From UBA1941 sp046329555 (GTDB taxonomy: Bacteria > Bacteroidota > Bacteroidia > Chitinophagales > LD1): DNA of 64,000 nucleotides. The DNA lies in the NCBI GenBank assembly GCA_046329555.1, contig JAXLUK010000001.1, positions 434,001 to 498,000 of the forward strand, given 5' to 3'. Position 1 is the first letter of the stretch. Every line of letters begins with the position of its first letter. The notes under the pieces are model-generated. The model searched no databases. It saw only the letters and a program-made list of their open reading frames with translations, and was not told the origin of the DNA. This document shows, piece by piece, positions 18,193 through 26,692 of the stretch. The translations under genes were made by a program, and so were the position numbers.

Positions 18193-19239
18193 ATGAATGT
18201 TGCTTTGCTTAAAGCGTGCTGCGAAGTACCCGGCATCTCGGGCTTTGAACAAAAAGTACGCGAACTAATCACGAAAGAAATTGCCGGCTTTTACGACGAG
18301 CTGTATACCGACCATATGGGAAACCTGATTGCGGTGAAAAAAGGCCGCAGCAGCGAAAAGAAAGTGATGGCCGCCGCTCACATGGATGAAATCGGCTTTA
18401 TGGTAAAAGCTATCGACGACCAAGGCTTCATCAAAATTCAAACCATTGGCGGGTTCGATCCAAAAACGTTGACTGCGCAACGCGTCATCGTACACGGTAA
18501 AAAAGATGTCATCGGCGTGATGGGTTCAAAACCCATCCACATCATGTCGGCCGAAGAACGCAACAAAGTGCCGCAAATCGGCGATTACTTTGTAGATCTG
18601 GGTATGCCCAAAGAAGAGGTGGTTAAACTGGTAGAAGTAGGCACGCCAATCACTCGTTTAAGCGAATTGATTGAAATGGGCGACTGCGTTAACTCCAAAT
18701 CATTGGATAACCGCGTAGCTGTTTTTGTGCTAATCGAAACGCTGAAAAAACTGAAAGGCCGCGATATTCCGTACGATTTCTACGGCGTGTTTACTGTACA
18801 GGAAGAAGTAGGCTTGCGCGGCGCACATACCGCAGCCCACCATATCAGCCCCGATTTTTCTTTCTGCATCGATACCACAATCGCCTTCGATACACCGGGA
18901 GCAAAACCTGAGGAAATGGTTACTAAATTAGGCGACGGCGTGGCCATTAAATTGCTGGATGCCTCGGCTATTTGCGATTACCGCATGGTAGCCTATATGA
19001 AAGAGGTGGCTCAGAAAAACAACATGAAGTATCAACTGGAAATCCTTTCTGCCGGCGGCACCGATACCGGTGGTATGCAGCGCATGGCTACCAAAGGTAC
19101 CATCGCGGGAGCAGTGAGCATTCCTACGCGCCACATCCACTCCCATATTGAAATGGCTAATAAAAACGATATTCAGGGAAATATCGACTTGCTGACCTTG
19201 TGCATCGAACAACTCGATAAAAAAGACTGGAGCTTCTAA
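18193..19239 (+). CDS. M42 family metallopeptidase (glutamyl aminopeptidase type)
   Basis: 348 residues. The metal-binding motifs of family M42 are in order: AAAHMDEIGFMV (His63 and Asp65), SLDNRVAVF (bridging Asp), VQEEVGLRGA (the catalytic Glu pair), FCIDTTIAFDTPG and the late PTRHIHSHIE His. It is a cytosolic, di-metal aminopeptidase, usually forming a large tetrahedral dodecamer that trims peptides. A CATATTTG box about 25 nt upstream may be its promoter. A strong bidirectional terminator follows the gene. Confidence 0.93.
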   Translation: MNVALLKACCEVPGISGFEQKVRELITKEIAGFYDELYTDHMGNLIAVKKGRSSEKKVMAAAHMDEIGFMVKAIDDQGFIKIQTIGGFDPKTLTAQRVIVHGKKDVIGVMGSKPIHIMSAEERNKVPQIGDYFVDLGMPKEEVVKLVEVGTPITRLSELIEMGDCVNSKSLDNRVAVFVLIETLKKLKGRDIPYDFYGVFTVQEEVGLRGAHTAAHHISPDFSFCIDTTIAFDTPGAKPEEMVTKLGDGVAIKLLDASAICDYRMVAYMKEVAQKNNMKYQLEILSAGGTDTGGMQRMATKGTIAGAVSIPTRHIHSHIEMANKNDIQGNIDLLTLCIEQLDKKDWSF

Positions 19240-19248
19240 AGTTCCTAC

Positions 19249-19287
19249 AAAAAAAGAAGGCCACCTACGGGTGGCCTTCTCGCTTTT
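19249..19287. terminator. Bidirectional terminator between M42 peptidase and SRPBCC gene
   Basis: Perfect 9-bp stem GAAGGCCAC / GTGGCCTTC with loop CTACGG. It has seven A on the left side and CTTTT on the right, so it can end transcripts from both convergent genes. Confidence 0.88.
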
Positions 19288-19299
19288 AAGGGTAGTCGC

Positions 19300-19893
19300 T
19301 TATTTTATCACAGAAGAATCAGCCGGAGCAGCAGCAGCCTCAGCAGCAACCTTTGCCGCTTCCTGCACCGCCTGTGCCTCATCTACTGTTTTCATTTTTG
19401 CCAAACCTTTTTCAAAATCAGAACCCAGCATCTTATCCATATCCATAAACAACATCATCACCCGCGATAAACCATGATGATCCATGTGCATTTTCCAACT
19501 CACCACCGATTTTCCGTTTTCTTCAGCAACTGATAGCGAACCCGTAGAAGCACTCTCCCAAGGCTCCTTAAACTTTAAATCAAAGGCAATATGGTCATCA
19601 GCGGTAGCCTCCGTAATTTTCATTTCACCTGTGCCCACATCTTTCTTTTCACTTTTCCAGGTGTAGCCATGCCCCACCATGCCCGGATCACCATAATAGG
19701 TGTATGCGCAATTCGGATCTAACTCATACCAGGGCGACCACTTCGTCCATTGATGAAAGTCAGCAAAATTGTGAAACACCACGGCCCTGGGCGCATTGAT
19801 TTCAATATGGCGTTCTACATTGGTTTCTTTGGGGCCGCAACTAGTAATTGAAAGCAACATTACTACGGCAGCAAGTAGTGCAATTTGTTTCAT
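19300..19893 (-). CDS. SRPBCC (polyketide cyclase-like) lipoprotein
   Basis: 197 residues. A lipoprotein signal ends at LLSITSC (Cys19). The body is a START/Bet v1-type SRPBCC domain: VERHIEINAPRAVVFHNFADF, HQWTKWSPWYELDP and GSLSVAEENGKSVVSWKM are its strands. A hydrophobic ligand is likely but unknown. The C-terminal 25 residues are Ala-rich and probably disordered. Most SRPBCC proteins are cytosolic, so envelope anchoring is slightly unusual, although known in Bacteroidota. Confidence 0.8.
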   Translation of the reverse strand: MKQIALLAAVVMLLSITSCGPKETNVERHIEINAPRAVVFHNFADFHQWTKWSPWYELDPNCAYTYYGDPGMVGHGYTWKSEKKDVGTGEMKITEATADDHIAFDLKFKEPWESASTGSLSVAEENGKSVVSWKMHMDHHGLSRVMMLFMDMDKMLGSDFEKGLAKMKTVDEAQAVQEAAKVAAEAAAAPADSSVIK

Positions 19894-19978
19894 GGAGCTG
19901 GATTTTACGTAAAGCTAATAATTTATCTTCCACGCCAACCCCCTTTCCCACCCTCCCGCTTTTCGCTATTTTTACCCC

Positions 19979-21010
19979 GTGCCACGCGATATCCTGCAAT
20001 GCAGCCCCGATGAATTAACTGCCCTATTCCAGGAACTGGGCGAACCGGCCTTCCGCGCCCGCCAGGTGCACGAATGGCTTTGGAAAAAATCAGCCCGCAG
20101 CTTCGCCGAAATGACTAATCTCTCCAAACCCTTGCGCGAAAAACTGGAAACCGCCTTCGAATTCCACGGCGTGCGCGAAGCCGTGGTGCAACAGAGTAAA
20201 GACGGCACCATTAAAATGGGCATGCAACTCCACGACCAACGTCTCATCGAAGGCGTCATGATTCCCGACGATGAACGCAATACGGCCTGCGTTTCCTCGC
20301 AAGTTGGTTGTTCTCTGAGCTGCGCCTTCTGCGCCACAGGCTTTCTTAAACGCGAACGCAACCTTTCCTACGGCGAAATTTACGACCAGGTTGTACTGCT
20401 CAATCAACGCGCTAAAACCACCACCGGCCGCGGCCTTACCAACATTGTGTATATGGGCATGGGCGAACCCCTGCTCAACTACGATAATGTAATGCAAAGT
20501 ATCCGCCTCATTACCTCACGCGATGGCTTGGGCATGGCACAAAAACGCATCACCGTTTCTACCTCCGGCATCGCCCGCGGCATCCGCAAACTGGCCGATG
20601 AAAAAATGAACTTCAATCTGGCCCTTTCACTCCACGCCGCCAACAACGAAAAACGCAACCAGTTCATGGATATCAATCGCTCTAATCCGCTGGAAGATGT
20701 GATGGACGCACTGATCTATTTTCATGAAACTACAGGCAATAAAATCACCTTCGAGTATATTCTGTTCGATCGCTTTAATGATCATCCCGAAGATGCTGAT
20801 CAACTGATTGCACTCACTAAAAAAGTACCGGCTTTCGTCAATCTCATTGAATACAATCAGGTAGAAGGCGTGCTGTACAAACGCGCCAAACCCGAGCGCC
20901 GCGATGCCTTCGTGCGCCACTTGCAGGCGCGCGGTGTACACGCTGCAGTACGCCGTAGTAGAGGTAAAGATATCGACGCCGCCTGCGGACAATTAGCCAA
21001 TAAACAATAA
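19979..21010 (+). CDS. rlmN: 23S rRNA (adenine(2503)-C(2))-methyltransferase RlmN
   Basis: 343 residues with a GTG start. The radical-SAM motif CxxxCxxC is at Cys111, Cys115 and Cys118; the GMGEPLLNYDNV, VSTSGIARGI, SLHAANNEKR and FEYILFDRFND blocks are RlmN signatures. It uses two SAM molecules to methylate C2 of A2503 in 23S rRNA and of A37 in some tRNAs. A TATTTTTA box ends 4 nt before the GTG, so the message may be leaderless. The C-terminal C is in DAACGQLA, consistent with the second catalytic Cys that resolves the protein-RNA adduct. Confidence 0.95.
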   Translation: MPRDILQCSPDELTALFQELGEPAFRARQVHEWLWKKSARSFAEMTNLSKPLREKLETAFEFHGVREAVVQQSKDGTIKMGMQLHDQRLIEGVMIPDDERNTACVSSQVGCSLSCAFCATGFLKRERNLSYGEIYDQVVLLNQRAKTTTGRGLTNIVYMGMGEPLLNYDNVMQSIRLITSRDGLGMAQKRITVSTSGIARGIRKLADEKMNFNLALSLHAANNEKRNQFMDINRSNPLEDVMDALIYFHETTGNKITFEYILFDRFNDHPEDADQLIALTKKVPAFVNLIEYNQVEGVLYKRAKPERRDAFVRHLQARGVHAAVRRSRGKDIDAACGQLANKQ

Positions 21011-21012
21011 GT

Positions 21013-21178
21013 ACGATGATGCCGCCCGCCGCGAAGCTACGGCGCGCATGGTTTACTACAACCGCGCGCGGCGCCGCGTGCTGCACGGGTTCCGTGCGCC
21101 TTACAGGCGCACCGCCGCACAATGCGGCGCCGTTCCGCCCGCTGGCGGATAACAGCGCGAAGCCTTTCCCTTCAATAA
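21013..21178 (+). repeat. GC-rich intergenic element with GATGATG head, copy A
   Basis: Begins 2-5 nt after the rlmN stop with ATGATGCCGCCCGCCGCG and is strongly GC-rich with many GCGC-containing inverted repeats (for example CGCGCGGCGCCGCG). No gene is supported in it. Related heads are found at 43985, 52860, 60793 and 63615. Confidence 0.55.
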
Positions 21179-21179
21179 A

Positions 21180-22118
21180 TTACTGTAAACGTACCGCTAC
21201 CTTCTCGCGGATGCGCTGCCGCATCTCATCCTGCGCTACATCATAACGCTCGCTGCGCAAATACAGATAGAAAAAGAAAATCGACATGCCGTTGAATAAA
21301 TGCCACAAACTATGCGGCGTTAACATCGCATTGGGCTGACACATCAGTTTCTTAATATCAAACTCAAAAAACATTCCCGCTAAAACAATGGTCACTACCG
21401 TAGCAAACAAATATTGCTTGTTGGTTTGCCCCGGATCGCGGTGTTCTAAATAAAATCCAAAACCAATGATGAAGAAAATAATCACGCCAACAATCAAATG
21501 CACCTGCTTCATCGGTATCACAAAAGTGAGCAGTACATACAGCAATGAAAATACCGTAATCATCACCAACCGTTCGTGCCAGTGCTTCACATTGGTAGGC
21601 TTGCCGCGCACCACCAACGTCATGCGATGCGTCAGATACATCAGCGGAAATAACGTAATGCTGTACACCGCCGAAAAATCCATTTTGGAAGCCGTCTCCG
21701 CCAGCGACGCATGAAAAATTGAACTACTGATAAACACATACAGCATAATCGCCGAATAGACGAACGAATAAAAGTGATTGGCCGTAATCAAATTATAAGT
21801 GCGCTTGCGCTTAATATCTTCCATCCCTTTGCTGAAACCGTAAATACTCAGCACCAGATAAATGAAATTGGTAAACGTATTCACCGGCTGCCGCACCACG
21901 CGATTCATATCCGTAAACTCGCAAAACCAACTGCTAATCGTTGCTTCTGTGGCAAACCGATCCCAGATATGACTGGGGTAATACACATCATTCACAATGG
22001 CAATCAACGATCCAAACAAAAAAGTAGCAATCACCGAAAGCAGCAAACGCCGGCGATAGGCCTCCCAGAAATAATGCCGGAGAAACACCAAATGACGGTA
22101 TAGCCTAAAGTGCCGCAT
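21180..22118 (-). CDS. CREST-superfamily (alkaline ceramidase-like) membrane protein
   Basis: 312 residues and about seven hydrophobic helices. The CREST signatures appear in the usual order: CEFTDMNRVVRQPVNTFTN near the start, ISSSIFHASLAETASKMDFSA (Ser, His, Asp) in a middle helix, and TPHSLWHLFNG (His pair) in the last helices. In alkaline ceramidases and adiponectin-type receptors these residues hold a zinc ion for amide hydrolysis. A ceramidase-like or lipid-amidohydrolase role fits a phylum that makes sphingolipids, but the substrate is inference. The ATG at 22118 was chosen over an upstream TTG. Confidence 0.65.
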   Translation of the reverse strand: MRHFRLYRHLVFLRHYFWEAYRRRLLLSVIATFLFGSLIAIVNDVYYPSHIWDRFATEATISSWFCEFTDMNRVVRQPVNTFTNFIYLVLSIYGFSKGMEDIKRKRTYNLITANHFYSFVYSAIMLYVFISSSIFHASLAETASKMDFSAVYSITLFPLMYLTHRMTLVVRGKPTNVKHWHERLVMITVFSLLYVLLTFVIPMKQVHLIVGVIIFFIIGFGFYLEHRDPGQTNKQYLFATVVTIVLAGMFFEFDIKKLMCQPNAMLTPHSLWHLFNGMSIFFFYLYLRSERYDVAQDEMRQRIREKVAVRLQ

Positions 22119-22152
22119 ACCTCTTATAACGAAAAAGGATGCCAAAAGTTAA

Positions 22153-23415
22153 TCAATAGCCATACTTCTCTTTCCACCATTGCTTTAATTGCTTTCTTAT
22201 CTCATTTTCCCGCTGATTGTTTCCCGGGTTGTAAAATCTGGTTCCGGCTATGGCTTCAGGTAATAATTCCATCGGCACAAAGTTTCCTTCATAATGATGG
22301 GCATAAGCATATTCCTTTCCATAGCCAATATCTTTCATGAGCTTGGTGGGTGCATTGCGCAAATGCAATGGCACCGGCAAATCGCCCGTAGCGCGCACCT
22401 TCGCCAGGGCGTCTTCAATACCCATATATGAAGCATTACTCTTGGCTGAAGTAGCCAGGTACACTGCCGTTTGCGCCAATATGATCCGGCATTCCGGATA
22501 GCCAATCATCTCCACCGCCTGAAAACAACTGGTGGCCAGCAACAATGCATTCGGATTGGCATTACCGATATCTTCGCTACTTAATATCACCATCCGCCGC
22601 GCAATGAATTTCGGATCCTCTCCGCCTTCAATCATTCTGGCCAAATAATACAAGGCGGCATTAGGGTCGCTGCTGCGCATCGATTTAATAAAGGCTGAAA
22701 TGATATCGTAATGTTGTTCGCCGCTTTTATCGTAGAGCGCCATCTTCTGCTGAACCACCTTTTCCACTATGGCATTAGTAATGGCAAAAGGAGCCTCACC
22801 CACTTCCACCGCATTAGCCACCAGTTCTAAAACATTCAGCAATTTGCGCGCATCGCCTCCACTGAGGCGCAACAAGGCCTCCGTTTCCTGAAGCACCATA
22901 TTCCGGCTGTGCAACCACTCATCCTTCTCCATCGCCATCGTTAACAGCCGTTCCAAATCTTCACGTTCCAGCGACTTTAAAATATAAACCTTGCAGCGCG
23001 ACAGCAATGCCGAAATCACTTCGAAAGACGGATTCTCTGTAGTAGCGCCAATCAGAATAATGGTACCCCGCTCAACCGCTCCTAACAAAGCGTCTTGCTG
23101 CGCTTTATTGAAACGGTGTATCTCATCAATAAACAAAATGGCTTGCCCTTGCTGCGAGGCCTTTTCAATAACGGCCCGCACCTCCTTCACTCCGGCATCA
23201 ATTGCGCTAAGCGCGAAAAAGGGTAATACTGCCTTTTCAGCAATAAATCGAGCAATGGAAGTTTTGCCAACGCCCGGTGGTCCCCATAACAAGATCGAAG
23301 GAATCCTTCCCGATTCAATGAGTTTGCGCAGCACACTGCCATTCCCCAGCAAATGCTGCTGTCCTACAAAATCCTCAAATGAACGCGGCCTCAGTCGCTC
23401 GGGTAACGGAATCAT
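22153..23415 (-). CDS. rarA: Replication-associated recombination protein RarA (MgsA)
   Basis: 420 residues. AAA+ ATPase with Walker A GPPGVGKT at 45-52, Walker B LFIDEIHRFN, sensor GATTENPSF, and the C-terminal MgsA tetramerisation region (AALYYLARMIEGGEDPKFIARR, LPVPLHLRNAPTKLMK). It acts at stalled replication forks and binds single-stranded DNA ends and SSB. Same strand as msrB (30 bp away); the two may share a transcript. Confidence 0.95.
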   Translation of the reverse strand: MIPLPERLRPRSFEDFVGQQHLLGNGSVLRKLIESGRIPSILLWGPPGVGKTSIARFIAEKAVLPFFALSAIDAGVKEVRAVIEKASQQGQAILFIDEIHRFNKAQQDALLGAVERGTIILIGATTENPSFEVISALLSRCKVYILKSLEREDLERLLTMAMEKDEWLHSRNMVLQETEALLRLSGGDARKLLNVLELVANAVEVGEAPFAITNAIVEKVVQQKMALYDKSGEQHYDIISAFIKSMRSSDPNAALYYLARMIEGGEDPKFIARRMVILSSEDIGNANPNALLLATSCFQAVEMIGYPECRIILAQTAVYLATSAKSNASYMGIEDALAKVRATGDLPVPLHLRNAPTKLMKDIGYGKEYAYAHHYEGNFVPMELLPEAIAGTRFYNPGNNQRENEIRKQLKQWWKEKYGY

Positions 23416-23445
23416 ACTGCGATATTACATTTTCCGGTGAAAGCA

Positions 23446-23877
23446 TTACCCGTTGTCATCCTTTCTATCATCAGCCGGAATGAATTCCAGTGATACCGAA
23501 TTCACACAATAGCGCAGACCGGTATCGGTAGGGCCATCATCAAATAAATGTCCCAAATGACCACCGCAGTTAGCACAAACAATTTCTGTTCTAATCATAC
23601 CATGCGATTTGTCGGTAAAAGTTTTGATTTTCCCACCTGCTATTTCACGGTCAAAGCTAGGCCATCCGCAATGGGCATCAAATTTCATGGCATCAGTAAA
23701 CAGTGCATTGCCGCAACCGGCACAGCAGTAGGTACCTTTGTCACGGTGAAGGTAAAATGCCCCGGTGAAAGGTCGCTCCGTACCCTTTTCACGAAGTACA
23801 TAATATTGTTCCGGCGTCAGGCTTTTGCGCCATTCGTCGCTGCTTCGCTGCAGCGGATATTGTTCGTTATCTTCCAT
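23446..23877 (-). CDS. msrB: Peptide-methionine (R)-S-oxide reductase MsrB
   Basis: 143 residues. Zinc ligands Cys52/Cys55 (CCAGC) and Cys101/Cys104 (CANC), the substrate block CGWPSFD, HLGHLFDDGP, and the catalytic Cys124 in LRYCVNSVSL. It reduces the R-epimer of methionine sulfoxide in proteins. There is no signal peptide, so it is cytosolic. MsrA is not adjacent or fused. Confidence 0.95.
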   Translation of the reverse strand: MEDNEQYPLQRSSDEWRKSLTPEQYYVLREKGTERPFTGAFYLHRDKGTYCCAGCGNALFTDAMKFDAHCGWPSFDREIAGGKIKTFTDKSHGMIRTEIVCANCGGHLGHLFDDGPTDTGLRYCVNSVSLEFIPADDRKDDNG

Positions 23878-23930
23878 ATCAGCAATTTATAAGATTTGTT
23901 AAACACTGGCTCAAATTGACGTGGTTTGAA

Positions 23931-23960
23931 TTGCCTGTGCCAAAAAAGGCACTACATTTG
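23931..23960 (+). promoter_or_regulatory. Bacteroidota promoter for the DUF1573 gene
   Basis: TTG at 23931-23933, a 19-nt spacer, then TACATTTG at 23953-23960, an exact TAnnTTTG match. It is followed by a leader of about 45 nt before the ATG at 24009. Confidence 0.65.
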
Positions 23961-24008
23961 TCATACACAAATCGTAAACAAATTTTCAAACAAAATTTAC
24001 AAGGAAAA

Positions 24009-24548
24009 ATGAAAAAGTTATTTCTGATGCTGGCAATTGGCGCTTCAATGGGTGCTTTTGCTCAAACTCCGGCTGCTCAAACTCCGGCTCCGGATCCAAA
24101 TGCTCCGGACATCAAATGGGAAAATATGACCATCGACTACGGAAAAGTTAAGAAAGGTGATGAAAGCAATTCAACGCGTTTCTTTAAGTTTACGAATGTG
24201 GGGAAATCACCGTTGATTATTTCATCATGCCATGGTTCTTGCGGATGTACGGTGCCTCAGTGCCCTACCGAGCCGATTTTACCTGGTAAAATGGGTGAAA
24301 TCAAGGTTCACTACGATATCAACCGTCCGGGAAATTTCACCAAAACGGTTAGCGTATCATCCAATGCTAAAAACGCTAACGAAACTTTGAAAATTACCGG
24401 CGAGGTTATTGAAGAAGCAGCTCCAGCTCAGGCACCACCAGCACAGGAACTGAAGCCAACACCTGCTCCGGTAGAGAAAAAGGCAGAACCAGCTAAAGGA
24501 AACAGCAAGGAAACCGAAAAGAAAACAGGCAAACAAGGCAAGAAGTAA
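24009..24548 (+). CDS. DUF1573 secreted protein, copy 1
   Basis: 179 residues. Signal peptide MKKLFLMLAIGASMGAFAQ, a short Pro/Ala linker, then a DUF1573 immunoglobulin-like domain with the family core SCHGSCGCTVPQCP and a KVHYDINRPGNFTKTVSVSSN strand pair. The C-terminal 45 residues are Pro/Lys/Glu-rich (disordered tail). The family is very common in Bacteroidota and exported, but has no defined function. The ATG at 24009 starts the signal peptide; an upstream frame extension to 23916 overlaps the promoter. A second DUF1573 gene precedes yajC at 56011. Confidence 0.85.
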   Translation: MKKLFLMLAIGASMGAFAQTPAAQTPAPDPNAPDIKWENMTIDYGKVKKGDESNSTRFFKFTNVGKSPLIISSCHGSCGCTVPQCPTEPILPGKMGEIKVHYDINRPGNFTKTVSVSSNAKNANETLKITGEVIEEAAPAQAPPAQELKPTPAPVEKKAEPAKGNSKETEKKTGKQGKK

Positions 24549-24565
24549 TTCACGCCTGAATGCAG

Positions 24566-24598
24566 CAAAAAAGGGAGCCAAATGGCTCCCTTTTTTTA
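24566..24598. terminator. Bidirectional terminator between DUF1573 and coaC
   Basis: Stem GGGAGCC / GGCTCCC (24573-24579 and 24584-24590) with loop AAAT, seven T on the right and an A run on the left. It serves both the DUF1573 gene and the convergent coaC operon. Confidence 0.88.
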
Positions 24599-25126
24599 TT
24601 GTGCTTGGAGAAACTTCAAAATATCTTCAGGTTCCGCCATACGACCCTCACCTACCAAACCACTGGCTAATTCGCCATGTCCTACCGGAATAATCCGATG
24701 GCCGTAAGCTTCCAATAGTTCCACATTTCTCCGGGTGGCCGGATGCCGCCACATATCCAAATCCATTGCAGGTGCCACACATATTTGACATTTAGCAGAA
24801 AGATAAGTAGCCAGCAACGCATTGTCACAAATGCCGTTTGCCATTTTAGCTATGGTGTTAGCGCTGGCTGGAGCAATTACCATCACATCAGCCCAAAGTC
24901 CTAATTCCACATGATTATTCCAATGGTGTGCCTGATTGGTCAGGCCAGAGACTACTTCTTTCTTTGACAGTACGCTCAATGTTAAAGGGGAAATAAATTC
25001 ACAGGCTGCGGGTGTCATTAAAACCTGAACCTCCCAACCTTGTTTCACCATTAAACGCACCAACAAGGCTGCTTTATATGCAGCAATGCTGCCAGTTACA
25101 CCCAGTAATATTTTTTTAGGAACCAT
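24596..25126 (-). CDS. coaC: Phosphopantothenoylcysteine decarboxylase domain (CoaC only)
   Basis: 176 residues forming one HFCD flavoprotein domain. It has LGVTGSIAAYKAALLVR (FMN site), His72 in NNHVELGLWAD, PASANTIAKMANG, and APAMDLDMW, the Bacteroidota version of the PXMNXXMW substrate clamp. It decarboxylates phosphopantothenoylcysteine in coenzyme A synthesis. In most bacteria this domain is fused to the CoaB synthetase (about 400 residues); here the frame ends at FLQAQ and a terminator follows at once, so CoaB must be encoded elsewhere. Last gene of a bamD-rpoZ-coaC operon. Confidence 0.9.
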   Translation of the reverse strand: MVPKKILLGVTGSIAAYKAALLVRLMVKQGWEVQVLMTPAACEFISPLTLSVLSKKEVVSGLTNQAHHWNNHVELGLWADVMVIAPASANTIAKMANGICDNALLATYLSAKCQICVAPAMDLDMWRHPATRRNVELLEAYGHRIIPVGHGELASGLVGEGRMAEPEDILKFLQAQ

Positions 25127-25132
25127 AAGGTC

Positions 25133-25465
25133 CTATTGCGCCTCATCGTAGCGATAGGCCAGTTGTTCGTCGTTGAACTCCTTAGTAGCCAGAATGGTAG
25201 GATGTGGCAAGCGTTCGTAGAATTTTGAAATCTCAATTTGTTCACGGTTTTCCACTACTTCCTCTAACTGATCCGTATGAGTGGCAAAATCTTCCAACTT
25301 AGAGTGCAATTCAGATTTCAAATCAGTTGAAATCTGATTGGCACGACGTGAAATAACGGCCAGTGATTCATAAACATTAGATGTTTTGCGGGCCATGGCC
25401 TCCAAATTTTGAGTTTCAATGAAAGGAGAAACCTGCGACATCTTAATTTTTTTGCTTTTGTCCAT
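25133..25465 (-). CDS. rpoZ: RNA polymerase omega/Rpb6-like subunit (Bacteroidota type)
   Basis: 110 residues. The block NLEAMARKTSNVYESLAVIS with RRANQIS and FYERLPHPTILATKEF is the Bacteroidota omega subunit pattern. It is divergent from proteobacterial RpoZ, but carries the Rpb6-like helix NVYESLAVISRRANQI that clamps the beta' C-terminus. The ATG at 25465 overlaps the bamD end by 23 nt; a second ATG (Met9) at 25441 abuts the bamD stop and is an alternative start. Translational coupling with bamD is likely. The bamD-omega-CoaBC gene order is conserved in this phylum. Confidence 0.85.
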   Translation of the reverse strand: MDKSKKIKMSQVSPFIETQNLEAMARKTSNVYESLAVISRRANQISTDLKSELHSKLEDFATHTDQLEEVVENREQIEISKFYERLPHPTILATKEFNDEQLAYRYDEAQ

Positions 25466-26627
25466 TGCTCTTTAGTTTGGCTATTTTTTCAGTGGAAACC
25501 GTATAAAGGCGTTCCGCCTCGCGAATATAGCGGCTATCCTTGTATTTGTCCACAAAATTATAATAACTTTTGATAGTTCTGTCGTAAAGTTCCAGTTTGC
25601 GAGGTATACGGCGTGTGCTATCCGCTTCAAACTCTTCCGCCATTTCAAAATTATTCTTCACCATACCCAGGTATGATTTCTCTACCACATCCTGTACCCG
25701 CTTCAATTCTTTGGGGTCAGTGATAAAAGAACGTTGATTATCAGCTTCTTTAATAGCCGTAAGGAAGAAACCGTTTCGTTCTGCCGGAATCACCGCTTCA
25801 GCATGATCATAGGCAGAAAGAACAGCCTGAAGATGGGCATCATTGGCGTAGGCGGTCACTTCCTTATCATAGGTACTGGATGGATATTTGTATTTAAAGT
25901 CTTTATAGGCCTGAATTACAGCATGATAGCGCTCAACGCGCTTAGTGGCGATACTGTTTTCAGCAAACTTATGGTTTGATTTTACAATCATGAACAGGAT
26001 CCGCTCCACATTATCAATGTCAGGGTACTGAATCAGCAGATTTTCAAAAGAAGTAGCTGCTGCGCGGTAATTCTGTGTTTTATAATACAACTCAGCATTG
26101 TATAAGGCCTTCTTCTCCAATTTTTTACGAAGCTTCTCAATCAGCTTGTTAGCACTATCTACGCGACCGCTTTCAGGATTGGAATTAATAAATTCCTGAT
26201 AAGCATCGATTGCTTTGATGGTATACGTTTGATCTAATTCAAATTTTGGGGATTGCGCCTCATAACTTTTGGCGTGCATGAACAGGCATTCATCGGCCTT
26301 ATTACTGAGCGGATACAGATTGGTGAAATTCTTAAAATGATAAGCCGAAATCATGTAGTCGCCCATTTTGTAATTGGCCATACAATACATATAGTAAATG
26401 TCTTCGGTAGAACTTTTTCCTTTTAATACCCCCATCAACTCTTCAAACAACGGAATACAATTGGCGTATTGCTTTTTGTTATACCAGGCAGTGGCTTTTT
26501 TCAGTTTGTAGTCAATATCATTGCTTTTCAGCACCTTTTCGGGTGTTTCACAACCCGCCAGCCACAACAGGCCAATAAAGGCGATACTAATTCCGAAGAA
26601 ACGAACAAAGAAAATTCTGCTTTTCAT
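25443..26627 (-). CDS. bamD: Outer membrane assembly lipoprotein BamD
   Basis: 394 residues. Lipoprotein signal with a GLLWLAGC lipobox, then a run of TPR-like helical hairpins (KATAWYNKKQYANCIPLFEEL, YMYCMANYKMGDYMISAYHF, LYYKTQNYRAAATSFENLLI). It is the scaffold that holds BamA and feeds outer-membrane beta-barrel substrates. At 394 residues it is longer than E. coli BamD (245), normal for Bacteroidota. The ATG at 26627 directly starts the signal peptide; the upstream TTG does not. First gene of the operon with rpoZ and coaC. Confidence 0.9.
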   Translation of the reverse strand: MKSRIFFVRFFGISIAFIGLLWLAGCETPEKVLKSNDIDYKLKKATAWYNKKQYANCIPLFEELMGVLKGKSSTEDIYYMYCMANYKMGDYMISAYHFKNFTNLYPLSNKADECLFMHAKSYEAQSPKFELDQTYTIKAIDAYQEFINSNPESGRVDSANKLIEKLRKKLEKKALYNAELYYKTQNYRAAATSFENLLIQYPDIDNVERILFMIVKSNHKFAENSIATKRVERYHAVIQAYKDFKYKYPSSTYDKEVTAYANDAHLQAVLSAYDHAEAVIPAERNGFFLTAIKEADNQRSFITDPKELKRVQDVVEKSYLGMVKNNFEMAEEFEADSTRRIPRKLELYDRTIKSYYNFVDKYKDSRYIREAERLYTVSTEKIAKLKSNGQKQKN

Positions 26628-26692
26628 GAAAGGCTGGCGAAGATAACAAAACCACAGTTTCTTCAACTACTGGTTCTGAATCTTTAACAGGC

